Origin: Nosocomiicoccus ampullae
GTDB lineage: Bacteria; Bacillota; Bacilli; Staphylococcales; Salinicoccaceae
NCBI RefSeq assembly: GCF_019357495.1
Contig: NZ_CP079110.1
Coordinates: 992,001 to 1,056,000, forward strand
Direction of reading: 5' to 3'
Length of the DNA stretch: 64,000 nucleotides
A program made the translations under genes and the position numbers. A model generated the notes under the pieces. It saw only the letters and a list, made by a program, of their open reading frames with translations. It had not been told where the DNA came from and ran no database searches. Positions 1 to 8,638 of this stretch are shown in pieces (position 1 is the first letter of the stretch; each line of letters begins with the position of its first letter).

Positions 1-1542
1 TTTCAACTCATCACTTGGTTCGTAGCCGTCACGAAGTGCAATAAATGCTTTAACGATTTCACCGCGTACTGGATCTGGTTTACCAATTACCCCAGCTTCT
101 TGTACCGCTTCGTGTTCAACTAATTTCGATTCAATTTCAAACGGACCAACTCTTTCGCCTGCTGTCATAATGACATCATCAATGCGCCCTTGGAAGAAGA
201 AATAGCCATCTTCGTCTACGAACGCTGAGTCTCCGGATACGAACCAATCACCGATAAAGTAAGATTTATATTTTTCGTTGTTATTCCAAATATCTCTCAT
301 CATTGAAGGCCATGGTGCTTTCATTGCTAAGTTACCCATACGGTTTGGTGGTAATTCTTTACCACTATCATCTACGATTGATGCTTCAATTCCAGGTAAC
401 GGTTTACCCATCGATCCTGCTTTAATATCTAATGACGGGAAGTTTACAATCATATGTGCACCTGTTTCAGTCATCCACCACGTATCATGAATTCTCAAAT
501 TAAATACCTTATCGCTCCACTTAATTACTTCTGGGTTTAATGGCTCGCCTACTGAAAGTAAATGTCTTAAGTTGCTAAGATCATATTGTTTCATGACCTC
601 GTCTCCAGCTCCCATTAACATACGAAATGCTGTTGGAGCTGAATACCAGATTGTTACTTTCAACTCTTCAAGTGCTGAGTACCATGCTTCAGGTGAGAAA
701 CGACCGCCGACAATTACGTTTGTTGCACGGTTTAACCACGGTGCAAAAATACCATAGCTTGTACCAGTCACCCAACCAGGATCTGCTGTACACCAGTATA
801 CGTCATCTTCCTTAATATCTGTAACGTATTTACCAGAAATATACTGCTGAATCATCACATTATGCACGTGATAGACACCTTTTGGTGAGCCCGTGGAACC
901 ACTTGTATAATGTAAAATTAAACCATCTTCAAGATTGACCCACTCAATATCAAACTCATTACTTGCTTCATCAAATAAAGAGATAAAGTCGATTACTTTT
1001 TCGTCTTCTTTAACATCTTCACCAACAACAAATACGTGTTCTAACGAATCTATATTATTATATGGTACTCTTTCTAATAAATCAGATGTTGTAATTAAAA
1101 CATTTGCTTCAGAATCTTCTAATCGATCAACAACTGCTTTTTCCATAAATGCTTCAAATAAAGGTCCTACAATCGCACCGATTTTAATTGCACCAAGGAA
1201 TACGAAGTATAACTCAGGTGATCTTGGCATAAAGATAAATACACGGTCACCTTTTTTAACTCCTTTTTCGACTAGCATATTTGCTGCTTTATTTGATTTT
1301 TCTTTCATATCTTTAAATGTAAACGTTTTCGTTTTATTGCCATTTTTATAATGAAGCGCCACCTTATCACCGTAGCCTTCATCGACATGACGATCGATGG
1401 CTTCATAAGCCATGTTCACTTTACCTGTTTCGTACCAAGTAAAATGCTTTTTAGCTTCTTCCCATGAAAAGTTTTTTACTGATTCTTCGTAGCTCTTCAT
1501 ATTTGGATTTTGATCTACTGCTTTATAGATTTCGTGTTCCAT
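1..1542 (-). CDS. acsA: Acetyl-CoA synthetase AcsA (partial, C-terminus beyond window)
   Basis: AMP-forming acetate:CoA ligase, which activates acetate through acetyl-AMP in the cytoplasm. The first 514 codons are present, starting MEHEIYKAVDQNPN; about 55 C-terminal residues of the usual ~570 lie before base 1. The ANL-superfamily adenylation core is visible, including the Ser/Thr-Gly-rich ATP loop (coding strand near 900) and the lysine-poor N-terminal region typical of staphylococcal AcsA. Start ATG at 1542 has the SD AGGAGTG just upstream. It is divergent from acuABC, the classical arrangement in Bacillus and staphylococci, where AcuA acetylates and AcuC deacetylates AcsA. A cre-like box lies in its leader. 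Confidence 0.95.
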   Translation of the reverse strand, partial: MEHEIYKAVDQNPNMKSYEESVKNFSWEEAKKHFTWYETGKVNMAYEAIDRHVDEGYGDKVALHYKNGNKTKTFTFKDMKEKSNKAANMLVEKGVKKGDRVFIFMPRSPELYFVFLGAIKIGAIVGPLFEAFMEKAVVDRLEDSEANVLITTSDLLERVPYNNIDSLEHVFVVGEDVKEDEKVIDFISLFDEASNEFDIEWVNLEDGLILHYTSGSTGSPKGVYHVHNVMIQQYISGKYVTDIKEDDVYWCTADPGWVTGTSYGIFAPWLNRATNVIVGGRFSPEAWYSALEELKVTIWYSAPTAFRMLMGAGDEVMKQYDLSNLRHLLSVGEPLNPEVIKWSDKVFNLRIHDTWWMTETGAHMIVNFPSLDIKAGSMGKPLPGIEASIVDDSGKELPPNRMGNLAMKAPWPSMMRDIWNNNEKYKSYFIGDWFVSGDSAFVDEDGYFFFQGRIDDVIMTAGERVGPFEIESKLVEHEAVQEAGVIGKPDPVRGEIVKAFIALRDGYEPSDELK

Positions 1543-1563
1543 TTAGTTCACTCCTAATAAAAA

Positions 1564-1579
1564 AGTAAAACGCTTTCTT
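1564..1579 (-). promoter_or_regulatory. cre-like box in the acsA leader
   Basis: Read on the minus strand, the 16-mer centred on CG at 1571-1572 matches the catabolite-responsive element pattern (TG-N-AA-N-CG-N-WW-N-CA) except at three positions. It lies about 25 bases upstream of the acsA start. acsA is a known CcpA target in Bacillus, and ccpA is in this window, so control by CcpA is plausible but inferred. The same 15-base core recurs at 23271-23285. Confidence 0.4.
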
Positions 1580-1723
1580 TTGTATTTAATTATCATGTTA
1601 AACCTTATTTTATAGAATTTCAAGATTATCTATTTTTTTATTTAGTACTATTTATCAAATATTCTATAAAATATTAATGTATACTATATTTAAACTAGTG
1701 AATTTTAGTTTAGGGGTGAGGCA

Positions 1724-2356
1724 TTGAAGCATAAAAAAACATTTCATAAATTAGAATATGAAATTAACAATCAGAGCATCGTAATTGAAGGTCCTATCGA
1801 TGAAAAAACATTAAAAACTTATTCTTTTGATTCTACTTTGGAAGCGTTTAGAAGACCAAACGATCAATTTGAAGCGCTTCAAGAAATCGCTACTCTAGAA
1901 GAAGGAAGAATCATTATCGCTCGCGTCGACAATCATATTATTGGATACGTCACATATCATAGACCTGACGAATTCGAACGATGGAGTTTAGGAAATCATG
2001 AATTTATATTAGAACTTGGTGCAGTTGAAGTATCTAAAAAATTTCGTAATTCAAAGATTGGTAAAAACTTATTAAAACTTTCTTTTATGGATGATTATAT
2101 GGAAAACTATATCGTTTTAACGACTGAATATTATTGGCACTGGGATCTTAAAGGCACTAAATTAGACGTTTATGAATATAAGGATTTGATGATTCGTTTA
2201 ATGGCAGTCGCTGGATTTGAAGTATATATGACAAATGACCCTGAAATTACAAGTCATCCAGCAAACACATTAATGGCAAGAATTGGTAAGTATATTAATA
2301 GAGATCAGCGCATTATTTTTGATGAAATTAGGTTTAAAGACCGTTTCTTTTTCTAA
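1724..2356 (+). CDS. acuA: AcuA, GNAT acetyltransferase acting on AcsA
   Basis: 210-residue protein matching AcuA in length and context. In Bacillus, AcuA uses acetyl-CoA to acetylate the catalytic lysine of acetyl-CoA synthetase and switches it off. A GNAT core is visible in the middle: beta strand IIARVDNHIIGYVTY, then LELGAVEVSKKFRNSKIGKNLL, the acetyl-CoA-binding motif A (R-x-x-x-I-G-K). Start is TTG at 1724, chosen because GGGGTGAG sits 3 bases upstream; no ATG fits. First gene of acuABC, divergent from its target acsA. Confidence 0.93.
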   Translation: MKHKKTFHKLEYEINNQSIVIEGPIDEKTLKTYSFDSTLEAFRRPNDQFEALQEIATLEEGRIIIARVDNHIIGYVTYHRPDEFERWSLGNHEFILELGAVEVSKKFRNSKIGKNLLKLSFMDDYMENYIVLTTEYYWHWDLKGTKLDVYEYKDLMIRLMAVAGFEVYMTNDPEITSHPANTLMARIGKYINRDQRIIFDEIRFKDRFFF

Positions 2357-2366
2357 GGAGGATACT

Positions 2367-2999
2367 ATGTTAGTCAGTCGAATAATGACAAAAAATGTAA
2401 AAATACTCTCACCTGAACACACAGTAAACGATGCATTAAATATGATGAATGAAAATAAAATACGTCATATTCCAATCGTAGAAAATGACGAAGTCATTGG
2501 CTTAGTTACAGATAAAGATATTAACTTAGCACTACCTTCCATACTAAATAAAGATTCAAAAACGACAATCCATCACCCATTAAAAGATATTATGAAAACT
2601 AAAGTGATGTTTACAAGTCCTAGAGATTTTGTTGAAGAACTCGCCGTCGATTTTTTACAATTTGACATCGGTGCAATTGTCGTTATTCAATCAAAAAAAC
2701 TCGTTGGTATTATTACTCAAACTGATATTATGCACGCATTTATAGATATTACAGGTATGAATATTCCAGGTTCTATTATAGAAATTGATGTTTTAGATCG
2801 ACCAGGAATCGTATATGATATCGGTAAAATATTATATGATTTAAATATTAAAGCAGTTTCTATTACAATTTTTGATAATAAAGAAATAGAAGGTCATAAA
2901 TTCGTCGTCATTAAAGTAAATGCAATGAATCCAATGTTTGTCATTAAAAAACTTAAGGAAATGGGCTACGACGTTGTAGATCCTATGAACCGGGGATAA
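2367..2999 (+). CDS. acuB: AcuB-type CBS-domain/ACT protein
   Basis: 210 residues: two CBS domains (about residues 5-60 and 75-130) that usually bind adenine nucleotides, followed by an ACT-like domain (about 137-205, opening IEIDVLDRPGIVYDIGKIL). Its biochemical role in acetate metabolism is unsettled in the literature I know. Start ATG at 2367 is set by AAGGAGG at 2355-2361; an open frame continues upstream into acuA but has no SD. Ten bases after acuA and directly abutting acuC, so one operon. Confidence 0.92.
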   Translation: MLVSRIMTKNVKILSPEHTVNDALNMMNENKIRHIPIVENDEVIGLVTDKDINLALPSILNKDSKTTIHHPLKDIMKTKVMFTSPRDFVEELAVDFLQFDIGAIVVIQSKKLVGIITQTDIMHAFIDITGMNIPGSIIEIDVLDRPGIVYDIGKILYDLNIKAVSITIFDNKEIEGHKFVVIKVNAMNPMFVIKKLKEMGYDVVDPMNRG

Positions 3000-3000
3000 T

Positions 3001-4143
3001 ATGAACGCGTTATACGTCTATAGTGACGAGCTTTTAAAGTATCGTTTTAACGATACACATCCTTTTAATCAGATGCGTCTAAAAATGACGACAGACCTAC
3101 TTAAATCAGCAAATTTTTTAAATGACGAAGATATTGTTCAACCTCGTGTTGCAACAGAAGAAGAAATTTTACTCGTCCATAAACCAGATTATGTAGATGC
3201 AGTTAAACGTGCCGGACATAATGAAATTTCAGAAAAGGAACTTGAAAATTTTGGTTTAAATACTGAAGATACTCCGCAATTTGAAAACATGCATGAAAAA
3301 TGTTCGATGCTCGTCGGTGCATCACTGACTGGTGCAGACTTAATTATGAACAATAAAGCAAAAAAAGTTGCTTCACTCGCTGGTGGATTACATCATGGAT
3401 TTACTGGTAAAGCTAGTGGCTTTTGTGTATATAACGACGCTGCAATTGCATGCCAATACTTAAGAGTAAAATATAATCAGCGTGTCTTATATATCGATAC
3501 CGATGCACATCATGGAGATGGTGTACAGTTTACATTTTATGATATGAATGATGTAATGACTTATTCTATTCACGAGACTGGTCGGTACTTATTTCCTGGT
3601 ACAGGGCTTGTTACAGAACGAGGGGTGGATCTTGGCTTTGGTTTTAGTGTGAATCTGCCAGTAGATGCTTTTACTGAAGACGATTCTTTTCTTCAAATTT
3701 TTGAAGAAAGTGTTGAAATTGTCGCACGTCAGTTTAACCCTGATATCATCGTGCATGTAAATGGTGTTGACGCACATTACAGAGATCCGATGACTCACTT
3801 ATCATTAACTTCAAAGTCATATGAAGAAATACCAAGAATTGTTAATAAAATAGCGGATAAATATGCAAATGGTAAGCTTCTTGCCTTAGGGGGCGGTGGT
3901 TATAACATTTGGCAAGTCGTTCCTAGAATGTGGGCACAAGTATGGCTTGCTATAAAGGAAATCGATTCACCAAAAGGAAAATTACCTGAAGCATTTATCG
4001 AGAAATATCAACCATTATCAAAATTAGACTTCCCTATAGAATGGGAAGATGATTTATCAGACTATAAAGATATACCAAGGCGAGATGAAATTACTGAAAG
4101 AAATGCAATGGTACTCGATAGAATAAAAATGTATTTAGAATAA
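3001..4143 (+). CDS. acuC: AcuC, class I/II histone-deacetylase-like protein deacetylase
   Basis: 380-residue zinc amidohydrolase of the HDAC fold. It removes acetyl from lysine of acetyl-CoA synthetase and so opposes AcuA. Visible motifs: AGGLHHGFTGKASGFCVYND (active-site His pair and tyrosine region), YIDTDAHHGDGVQ (zinc-binding Asp and His), VNGVDAHYRDP (second zinc Asp) and LGGGGYN (the glycine-rich loop). Starts one base after the acuB stop; SD GGGG precedes the ATG. Last gene of acuABC, followed by a hairpin terminator. Confidence 0.95.
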   Translation: MNALYVYSDELLKYRFNDTHPFNQMRLKMTTDLLKSANFLNDEDIVQPRVATEEEILLVHKPDYVDAVKRAGHNEISEKELENFGLNTEDTPQFENMHEKCSMLVGASLTGADLIMNNKAKKVASLAGGLHHGFTGKASGFCVYNDAAIACQYLRVKYNQRVLYIDTDAHHGDGVQFTFYDMNDVMTYSIHETGRYLFPGTGLVTERGVDLGFGFSVNLPVDAFTEDDSFLQIFEESVEIVARQFNPDIIVHVNGVDAHYRDPMTHLSLTSKSYEEIPRIVNKIADKYANGKLLALGGGGYNIWQVVPRMWAQVWLAIKEIDSPKGKLPEAFIEKYQPLSKLDFPIEWEDDLSDYKDIPRRDEITERNAMVLDRIKMYLE

Positions 4144-4146
4144 TAA

Positions 4147-4187
4147 AACTGCCTCGTTATTTTATTTAATATAACGAGGCAAATTTT
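4147..4187. terminator. Bidirectional terminator between acuC and azlD
   Basis: Perfect 10-bp stem GCCTCGTTAT/ATAACGAGGC (4151-4160 and 4171-4180) with T-rich flank on both strands. It separates the convergent acuABC and azlCD operons. Confidence 0.85.
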
Positions 4188-4190
4188 AAA

Positions 4191-4490
4191 TTACATAATT
4201 AACATTAATAAATATATAAAGAAAACTGAAAGAACAACTACAAAAAACAATGGTACACGAAAGATACCTAATATAGCAGCAAAAATTCCTCCAAGTATTC
4301 CTTGAAGCGGGGTCTCTACTGCATATAGTATTCCTGGAAAAATTAAAACACCTAATGCAGCGATCGGAATATAATTTAAAAATGTAATAAATATATCTGG
4401 TAATACAAACTTTCCTATAAAAAATACAGGTAATATTCTTGGCAATATGTTTACAACTGCTAATAATAAAACTAGACTTAAAATATTCAT
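4191..4490 (-). CDS. azlD: AzlD, small subunit of branched-chain amino acid exporter
   Basis: 99 residues, almost entirely hydrophobic, with three to four membrane helices and the AzlD-type N-terminus (LLLAVVNILPRILPVFF; the NxLPR motif). AzlCD exports branched-chain amino acids or analogues such as azaleucine. Start overlaps the azlC stop by 4 bases (ATGA), so translation is probably coupled. Confidence 0.9.
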   Translation of the reverse strand: MNILSLVLLLAVVNILPRILPVFFIGKFVLPDIFITFLNYIPIAALGVLIFPGILYAVETPLQGILGGIFAAILGIFRVPLFFVVVLSVFFIYLLMLIM

Positions 4491-5176
4491 GTGACTGTTC
4501 CTTTATTTTTATCTTTTACTTCTAAAATTAAACCAATTAACGCAGCACCAACCATCGCGAGAACGATAGAAACACCCGCTGCTACACCTATTTCTTTTAA
4601 TAAAAAGTGCATACCCATTCCAATACTTGCAACAACAAAATTTTTAAAATCTCTAACTGCAGGCATTAAAAGTGCAATAAACAACGCATAGAGTGCTATA
4701 CCACTTGATATAACGAGTTTTTCACTCATAATTTCTCCAGTTAAATAACCGACAACAGTAAATACCACCCAAAATAAATAAGATACAAACAGCGTTATAA
4801 AATAATCAGTAAAAGTTTTTCTCTCTTCAGGATATCTACTCGTCACGGCAAAAGTTTCGTCCGTTACAAAAATAGAAATCAACAATCTCTTAATAAAATT
4901 TAATTGCTTTAAATCATAATTTATTTTAAAACTCATTATAAACATTCGTGAATTTAATATAAATATAGCGATAATAATTGCGATATAACCACTATCTTCT
5001 AACATTTGTAAAGTTAAAAATTGTCCTGCACCTGCATAATTTAAAACACTCATTAATGTTGTAGACAATAAGTCAATGAGTGGTTTTGCTGTTATACCAA
5101 AAGCCATCGCAACAGGTAAATATCCAAAACCAATTGCTATACCGTCAGAAAAAGAGCGCTTATATACTTCACTCAA
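4487..5176 (-). CDS. azlC: AzlC, large subunit of branched-chain amino acid exporter
   Basis: About 229-residue inner-membrane protein with the AzlC signature near the N-terminus (DGIAIGFGYLPVAMAFGITA) and about seven helices. It partners with AzlD directly downstream. The start is taken as TTG at 5176 because AAAGGAG lies 9 bases upstream and inside the longer reading frame that extends to 5200. Separated from ccpA by a terminator, so transcribed from its own promoter in the 5177-5280 gap. Confidence 0.9.
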   Translation of the reverse strand: MSEVYKRSFSDGIAIGFGYLPVAMAFGITAKPLIDLLSTTLMSVLNYAGAGQFLTLQMLEDSGYIAIIIAIFILNSRMFIMSFKINYDLKQLNFIKRLLISIFVTDETFAVTSRYPEERKTFTDYFITLFVSYLFWVVFTVVGYLTGEIMSEKLVISSGIALYALFIALLMPAVRDFKNFVVASIGMGMHFLLKEIGVAAGVSIVLAMVGAALIGLILEVKDKNKGTVT

Positions 5177-5282
5177 TAACCACCACTCCTTTGAAAACAA
5201 TTAGTAACATTTTATCATAAACTTTCTGAAAATTGTGAAATATATTTAATTTTATTCTATAAATAAAAATTATAATTAAACA

Positions 5283-5318
5283 TAAAAAAACTTGAGTTTT
5301 ATATTAAACTCAAGTTTA
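5283..5318 (-). terminator. ccpA terminator
   Basis: Stem AAACTTGAGTTT/AAACTCAAGTTT with a 6-base loop, followed on the minus strand by seven T. It lies 16 bases past the ccpA stop. Confidence 0.85.
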
Positions 5319-5333
5319 AAAATATAAGCCGCA

Positions 5334-6320
5334 TTATACACGAGTTGTTTTAGCATAATTAATATCAAGTGGTAATACGTTAATTTTTTCTTCAACTTCT
5401 TCATTATTCATGAGCTTTGTAAGTAATCTCATTCCAACAGCTCCAACGTCGTATAACGGTACTGCAATCGTTGATAATCTTGGTCTCATCATATAAGCAA
5501 TTCGTGTGTTTGAACAGCTAATCACTTCTAAGTCTTCAGGTACACTGATGTTTTCGTCTAACGTTCCATGAAGGATACCACCAGCAACTTCATCTGATAT
5601 TGCGATGACGGCATCTGCTTTTACCTCTTTCACTTCGCTAAATAAGTCCATACCCTCTTCATATGTGTTAGCGTAAAACTCAAACATATTATCTTTACTC
5701 ATATTATTTCTTTCAAGTACTTCGATTATTTTATCAGCTAAAATGTTTTCTAAAATGTTATGATATCCACTTTGTACATACGCAATTTTTTCATTACCTC
5801 TATCGATAAATCCTTGTACAACACGTTCGATTGCATCTCTGTAATTTGCGTTTACTCTATAGATCGACATATCTTTAGAATATCCACACACAACTACTGG
5901 TGTTGTTGTACGCTGGATACTTTCAATCACTGACTTGTCATCTGTACCACCTAAAAAGATAATACCATCTACTTGATTACTACGCAGTGTTTCAAATGCA
6001 TCGAATTCTTTTTTTGCATCATTATCCGTATTTGTAATAATAATTTGATACTTGTACATTTCAGCGATTTCTTCTAGACCTCTAAGTACTGCTGAATAGT
6101 ATAAATCAGAAATGTCTGGAATAATCACTCCGACTGTTTTTGTCTTTTTACTCGCTAGACCACGAGCAACTGCGTTCGGTTTATAATTTAATCTCTCTAT
6201 GACGTCTTTTACTTTACGACGAGTTTCTGGCTTAACATTTGGATTTCCGTTTAATACTCTTGAGACAGTTGCCATTGATACGTTAGCCTCTCGCGCAACA
6301 TCGTAAATCGTAATAGTCAT
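5334..6320 (-). CDS. ccpA: Catabolite control protein A (LacI family)
   Basis: 328-residue global regulator of carbon catabolite repression. The N-terminal LacI helix-turn-helix is clear (MTITIYDVAREANVSMATVS, hinge RGLASKKTKTVGVIIPDI), followed by a periplasmic-binding-like core that in CcpA docks HPr-Ser46-P. Length is typical. SD AGGAGG precedes ATG at 6320. It neighbours acsA-acuABC as in Bacillus. A cre-like palindrome in its own leader suggests autoregulation. Confidence 0.96.
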   Translation of the reverse strand: MTITIYDVAREANVSMATVSRVLNGNPNVKPETRRKVKDVIERLNYKPNAVARGLASKKTKTVGVIIPDISDLYYSAVLRGLEEIAEMYKYQIIITNTDNDAKKEFDAFETLRSNQVDGIIFLGGTDDKSVIESIQRTTTPVVVCGYSKDMSIYRVNANYRDAIERVVQGFIDRGNEKIAYVQSGYHNILENILADKIIEVLERNNMSKDNMFEFYANTYEEGMDLFSEVKEVKADAVIAISDEVAGGILHGTLDENISVPEDLEVISCSNTRIAYMMRPRLSTIAVPLYDVGAVGMRLLTKLMNNEEVEEKINVLPLDINYAKTTRV

Positions 6321-6336
6321 TGGTCGTTAACCTCCT

Positions 6337-6352
6337 ATGAAAACGTTTTTGT
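6337..6352 (-). promoter_or_regulatory. cre-like palindrome in the ccpA leader
   Basis: The 16-mer ATGAAAACGTTTTTGT (plus strand) fits the cre pattern at all but two positions and has the central AAAACGTTTT palindrome. It lies just upstream of the ccpA SD. A site here could act as an autoregulatory roadblock; inference only. Confidence 0.4.
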
Positions 6353-6412
6353 TTATTGTTAATAATAACAGAAATTTAATGTTTATGTAAATCATTTCAC
6401 GTTAAACAGTAA

Positions 6413-6440
6413 AAAATTCAGCCGAAACGGCTGAATTTTA
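6413..6440 (-). terminator. Terminator after ytxH-like gene
   Basis: Stem TTCAGCCG/CGGCTGAA with a 3-base loop and T-run on the minus strand; it overlaps the last bases of the ytxH-like gene. Confidence 0.85.
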
Positions 6441-6806
6441 TAATTTTGATAAATCGATACTATCTTTTCCTTCGTTATGATCTTTAACATCTTGATGAAT
6501 TGCTCTCTTTTGAGCTTCTAATTCAGTTTCATCTGTATCTTTAATACGTTTAACCTCATCAATTTCAGCTTTTTTCTCTCTTACTTTATCGACAACTTTG
6601 TCTTTTTGATCTTCAAAAGTTCCTTTAGGATCTTTTAAATCTTCTCTGAGAGATTGGCCAGATTTAGGTGCTAAGAATAGTCCAATTATAGACCCAACGA
6701 TAACACCTAGTACTAAACCAAATGGTAAACCTTTTTTATTTTTTTGCTTTGGTTGTTCATAAGATTTAATACCATGAGTGTGTAAATCTCTATCATAACT
6801 TTCCAT
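6438..6806 (-). CDS. ytxH: YtxH-domain membrane protein
   Basis: 122 residues: a short polar N-terminus, one membrane helix with the YtxH signature (LPFGLVLGVIVGSIIGLFLA followed by PKSG), then a charged tail predicted as helix (about 55-115). YtxH proteins are general-stress-associated in Bacillus; exact function unknown. SD GAGGG precedes ATG at 6806. It follows ytxG by 13 bases, the order murC-ytxG-ytxH known from Bacillus and staphylococci. Confidence 0.85.
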   Translation of the reverse strand: MESYDRDLHTHGIKSYEQPKQKNKKGLPFGLVLGVIVGSIIGLFLAPKSGQSLREDLKDPKGTFEDQKDKVVDKVREKKAEIDEVKRIKDTDETELEAQKRAIHQDVKDHNEGKDSIDLSKL

Positions 6807-6819
6807 AAATATCCCTCGC

Positions 6820-7266
6820 TTAGTAGCGACCTTTTACTGCGCCGCTTCGTTGTTGACGTTGTTGCCATTTGTCAGCAATTTCCATTGCAACGTTAGACCA
6901 TTGTACAACTTGTGCAATTTGTTCTTCATTTTCTGAGATATTAGTTGTAATCGAGTTTGTAACTCTGTCTACAGAAGTGTTTAAGTTTTGAACTGAGTAA
7001 CCAACACCTTGTACTGCATCGACTACTGAATTTAATTTCTCAACTTTACCTTGAACATCTTCAACTAGACGGTTGCTTTTGTGTAGTAAATCTGTTGATT
7101 CACGCGTAATCCCTTGAATTTGTCCATCCATACCATCAAGTGTTTCTGCAACATAGTCTAAGTTCTTTTTAACACTAAATAAAACGATTGCTACAGCTAT
7201 ACATGCGACTAAAAAGCCGACAGCAGCGATAATAAGAGCAATCCACCCTAAAATACTCCAATCCAT
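6820..7266 (-). CDS. ytxG: DUF948 membrane protein (YtxG)
   Basis: 148 residues with one N-terminal membrane helix (WIALIIAAVGFLVACIAVAI) and a long amphipathic coiled-coil region resembling methyl-accepting or DUF948 proteins, ending in a basic Gln/Arg tail. Function not established. GGAGGCG gives the start at 7266. Operon partner of ytxH. Confidence 0.85.
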   Translation of the reverse strand: MDWSILGWIALIIAAVGFLVACIAVAIVLFSVKKNLDYVAETLDGMDGQIQGITRESTDLLHKSNRLVEDVQGKVEKLNSVVDAVQGVGYSVQNLNTSVDRVTNSITTNISENEEQIAQVVQWSNVAMEIADKWQQRQQRSGAVKGRY

Positions 7267-7337
7267 AAATAACGCCTCCGTTAATGTTTCTATGTGTATA
7301 ATTATTTATAACCTAATTTAAATTAGAATAAACATGT

Positions 7338-8636
7338 TTACGAAATAAGTTCTGTAAATCTTTTTTCATACTTTTGAATGTCACCGGCACCCATGAAAAT
7401 AATCACACTATCTTCATGTTGATCGAGGTCTTTTATTTTTGTTTCAGTAAGTAATTCCGCTTCAGGAATTAGTTTTACTAAATCCTCGCTCGATAAATTA
7501 CCTGATGATTCTCTTGCTGAGCCAAATATATCTACAATATATACTTTATCTGCTTCTTTTAAACTGTGTGCAAACTCATCTAAAAATTTTTCAGTACGTG
7601 AAAATGTGTGTGGTTGGAAAACAGCAACAACTTTTCTGTTTTTATATTTTTTTCTTGCTGTTTCTAACGTCGCTTCGATTTCTTTAGGGTGATGAGCATA
7701 GTCATCCACTATAATATAATTTTTTAATTTCGTCTCAGAAAAACGACGTTTAACCCCACCGTATGTTAAGAATGCTGATTTAATATTTTCAAAATCTAGA
7801 CCTTCTAAATAGCATACCGCGAGTACCGAAAGTGAGTTTAAAATTAAATGATCACCAAACATCGGAATTAAAAATTCGTCTATATACTCATTTTTTATAT
7901 AAAGTTCGAAACGAGTACCCTCGTCTAAAACTTCAACGTTTCTCGCCTCTACTGTATAGTCTCCTTCAATTCCGTATGTGTAGATTGGAATATCTAGACT
8001 AATATCTTCAATATACTGATCTCCACCATATGCAATAACAGCCTTTTTAACTTGCTTTGCCATCGATTTAAAGGCAGATACAACATCATGAATATCTTCA
8101 AAATAATCTGGATGGTCAAAGTCAATGTTTGTAATAATTGCGTAATCTGGGTGATAGGCTAAGAAGTGACGACGATATTCACAGGATTCAAATGCAAAAT
8201 AATCCGCATTATTTTTACCAACACCTGTCCCATCACCAATTAGATAAGTCGTTTCTTTATCACCATTCATAACATGACTAAGCAACCCTGTTGTCGACGT
8301 TTTACCATGCGAACCTGTGACAGCGATTGAAGTGTAGTCTTCCATAAAATTTGATAAAAATTCATGATAACGAATGACTGGATATCCTTTATCATATGCT
8401 TTTTTAATTTCTATATGATCATCGTTAAACGCGTTGCCTGCGATATAAGTATATCCTTCGACAATATTTTCAGCAGAAAATGGTAAGATTTTAATGCCTT
8501 TTTCTTTTAATTGATATTCTGTAAATACTTCGCTTGTAATATCTGATCCTTGAACTTCATGTCCTAGATCAAAAAGCACTTGAGCAAGTGCACTCATGCC
8601 TGCACCCTTTATTCCTATAAAGTGATATTTCTTCAC
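7338..8636 (-). CDS. murC: UDP-N-acetylmuramate--L-alanine ligase MurC
   Basis: 432 residues, the normal MurC size. Adds L-alanine to UDP-MurNAc in cytosolic peptidoglycan precursor synthesis. Visible motifs: N-terminal [15 protein letters not shown] (UDP-binding glycine-rich loop), [13 protein letters not shown] (ATP P-loop), [12 protein letters not shown] and [10 protein letters not shown] (Mur ligase signatures). Start is GTG at 8636 with AAGGTG upstream, only 2 bases after the stop of the SftA-like gene, so the two are translationally linked. Confidence 0.97.
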   Translation of the reverse strand: MKKYHFIGIKGAGMSALAQVLFDLGHEVQGSDITSEVFTEYQLKEKGIKILPFSAENIVEGYTYIAGNAFNDDHIEIKKAYDKGYPVIRYHEFLSNFMEDYTSIAVTGSHGKTSTTGLLSHVMNGDKETTYLIGDGTGVGKNNADYFAFESCEYRRHFLAYHPDYAIITNIDFDHPDYFEDIHDVVSAFKSMAKQVKKAVIAYGGDQYIEDISLDIPIYTYGIEGDYTVEARNVEVLDEGTRFELYIKNEYIDEFLIPMFGDHLILNSLSVLAVCYLEGLDFENIKSAFLTYGGVKRRFSETKLKNYIIVDDYAHHPKEIEATLETARKKYKNRKVVAVFQPHTFSRTEKFLDEFAHSLKEADKVYIVDIFGSARESSGNLSSEDLVKLIPEAELLTETKIKDLDQHEDSVIIFMGAGDIQKYEKRFTELIS

Positions 8637-8638
8637 AA

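Noticed and set aside
2283-2366. Extended N-terminus for acuB
   Set aside because: No SD at the upstream start and a perfect SD before ATG 2367; the extension overlaps acuA.
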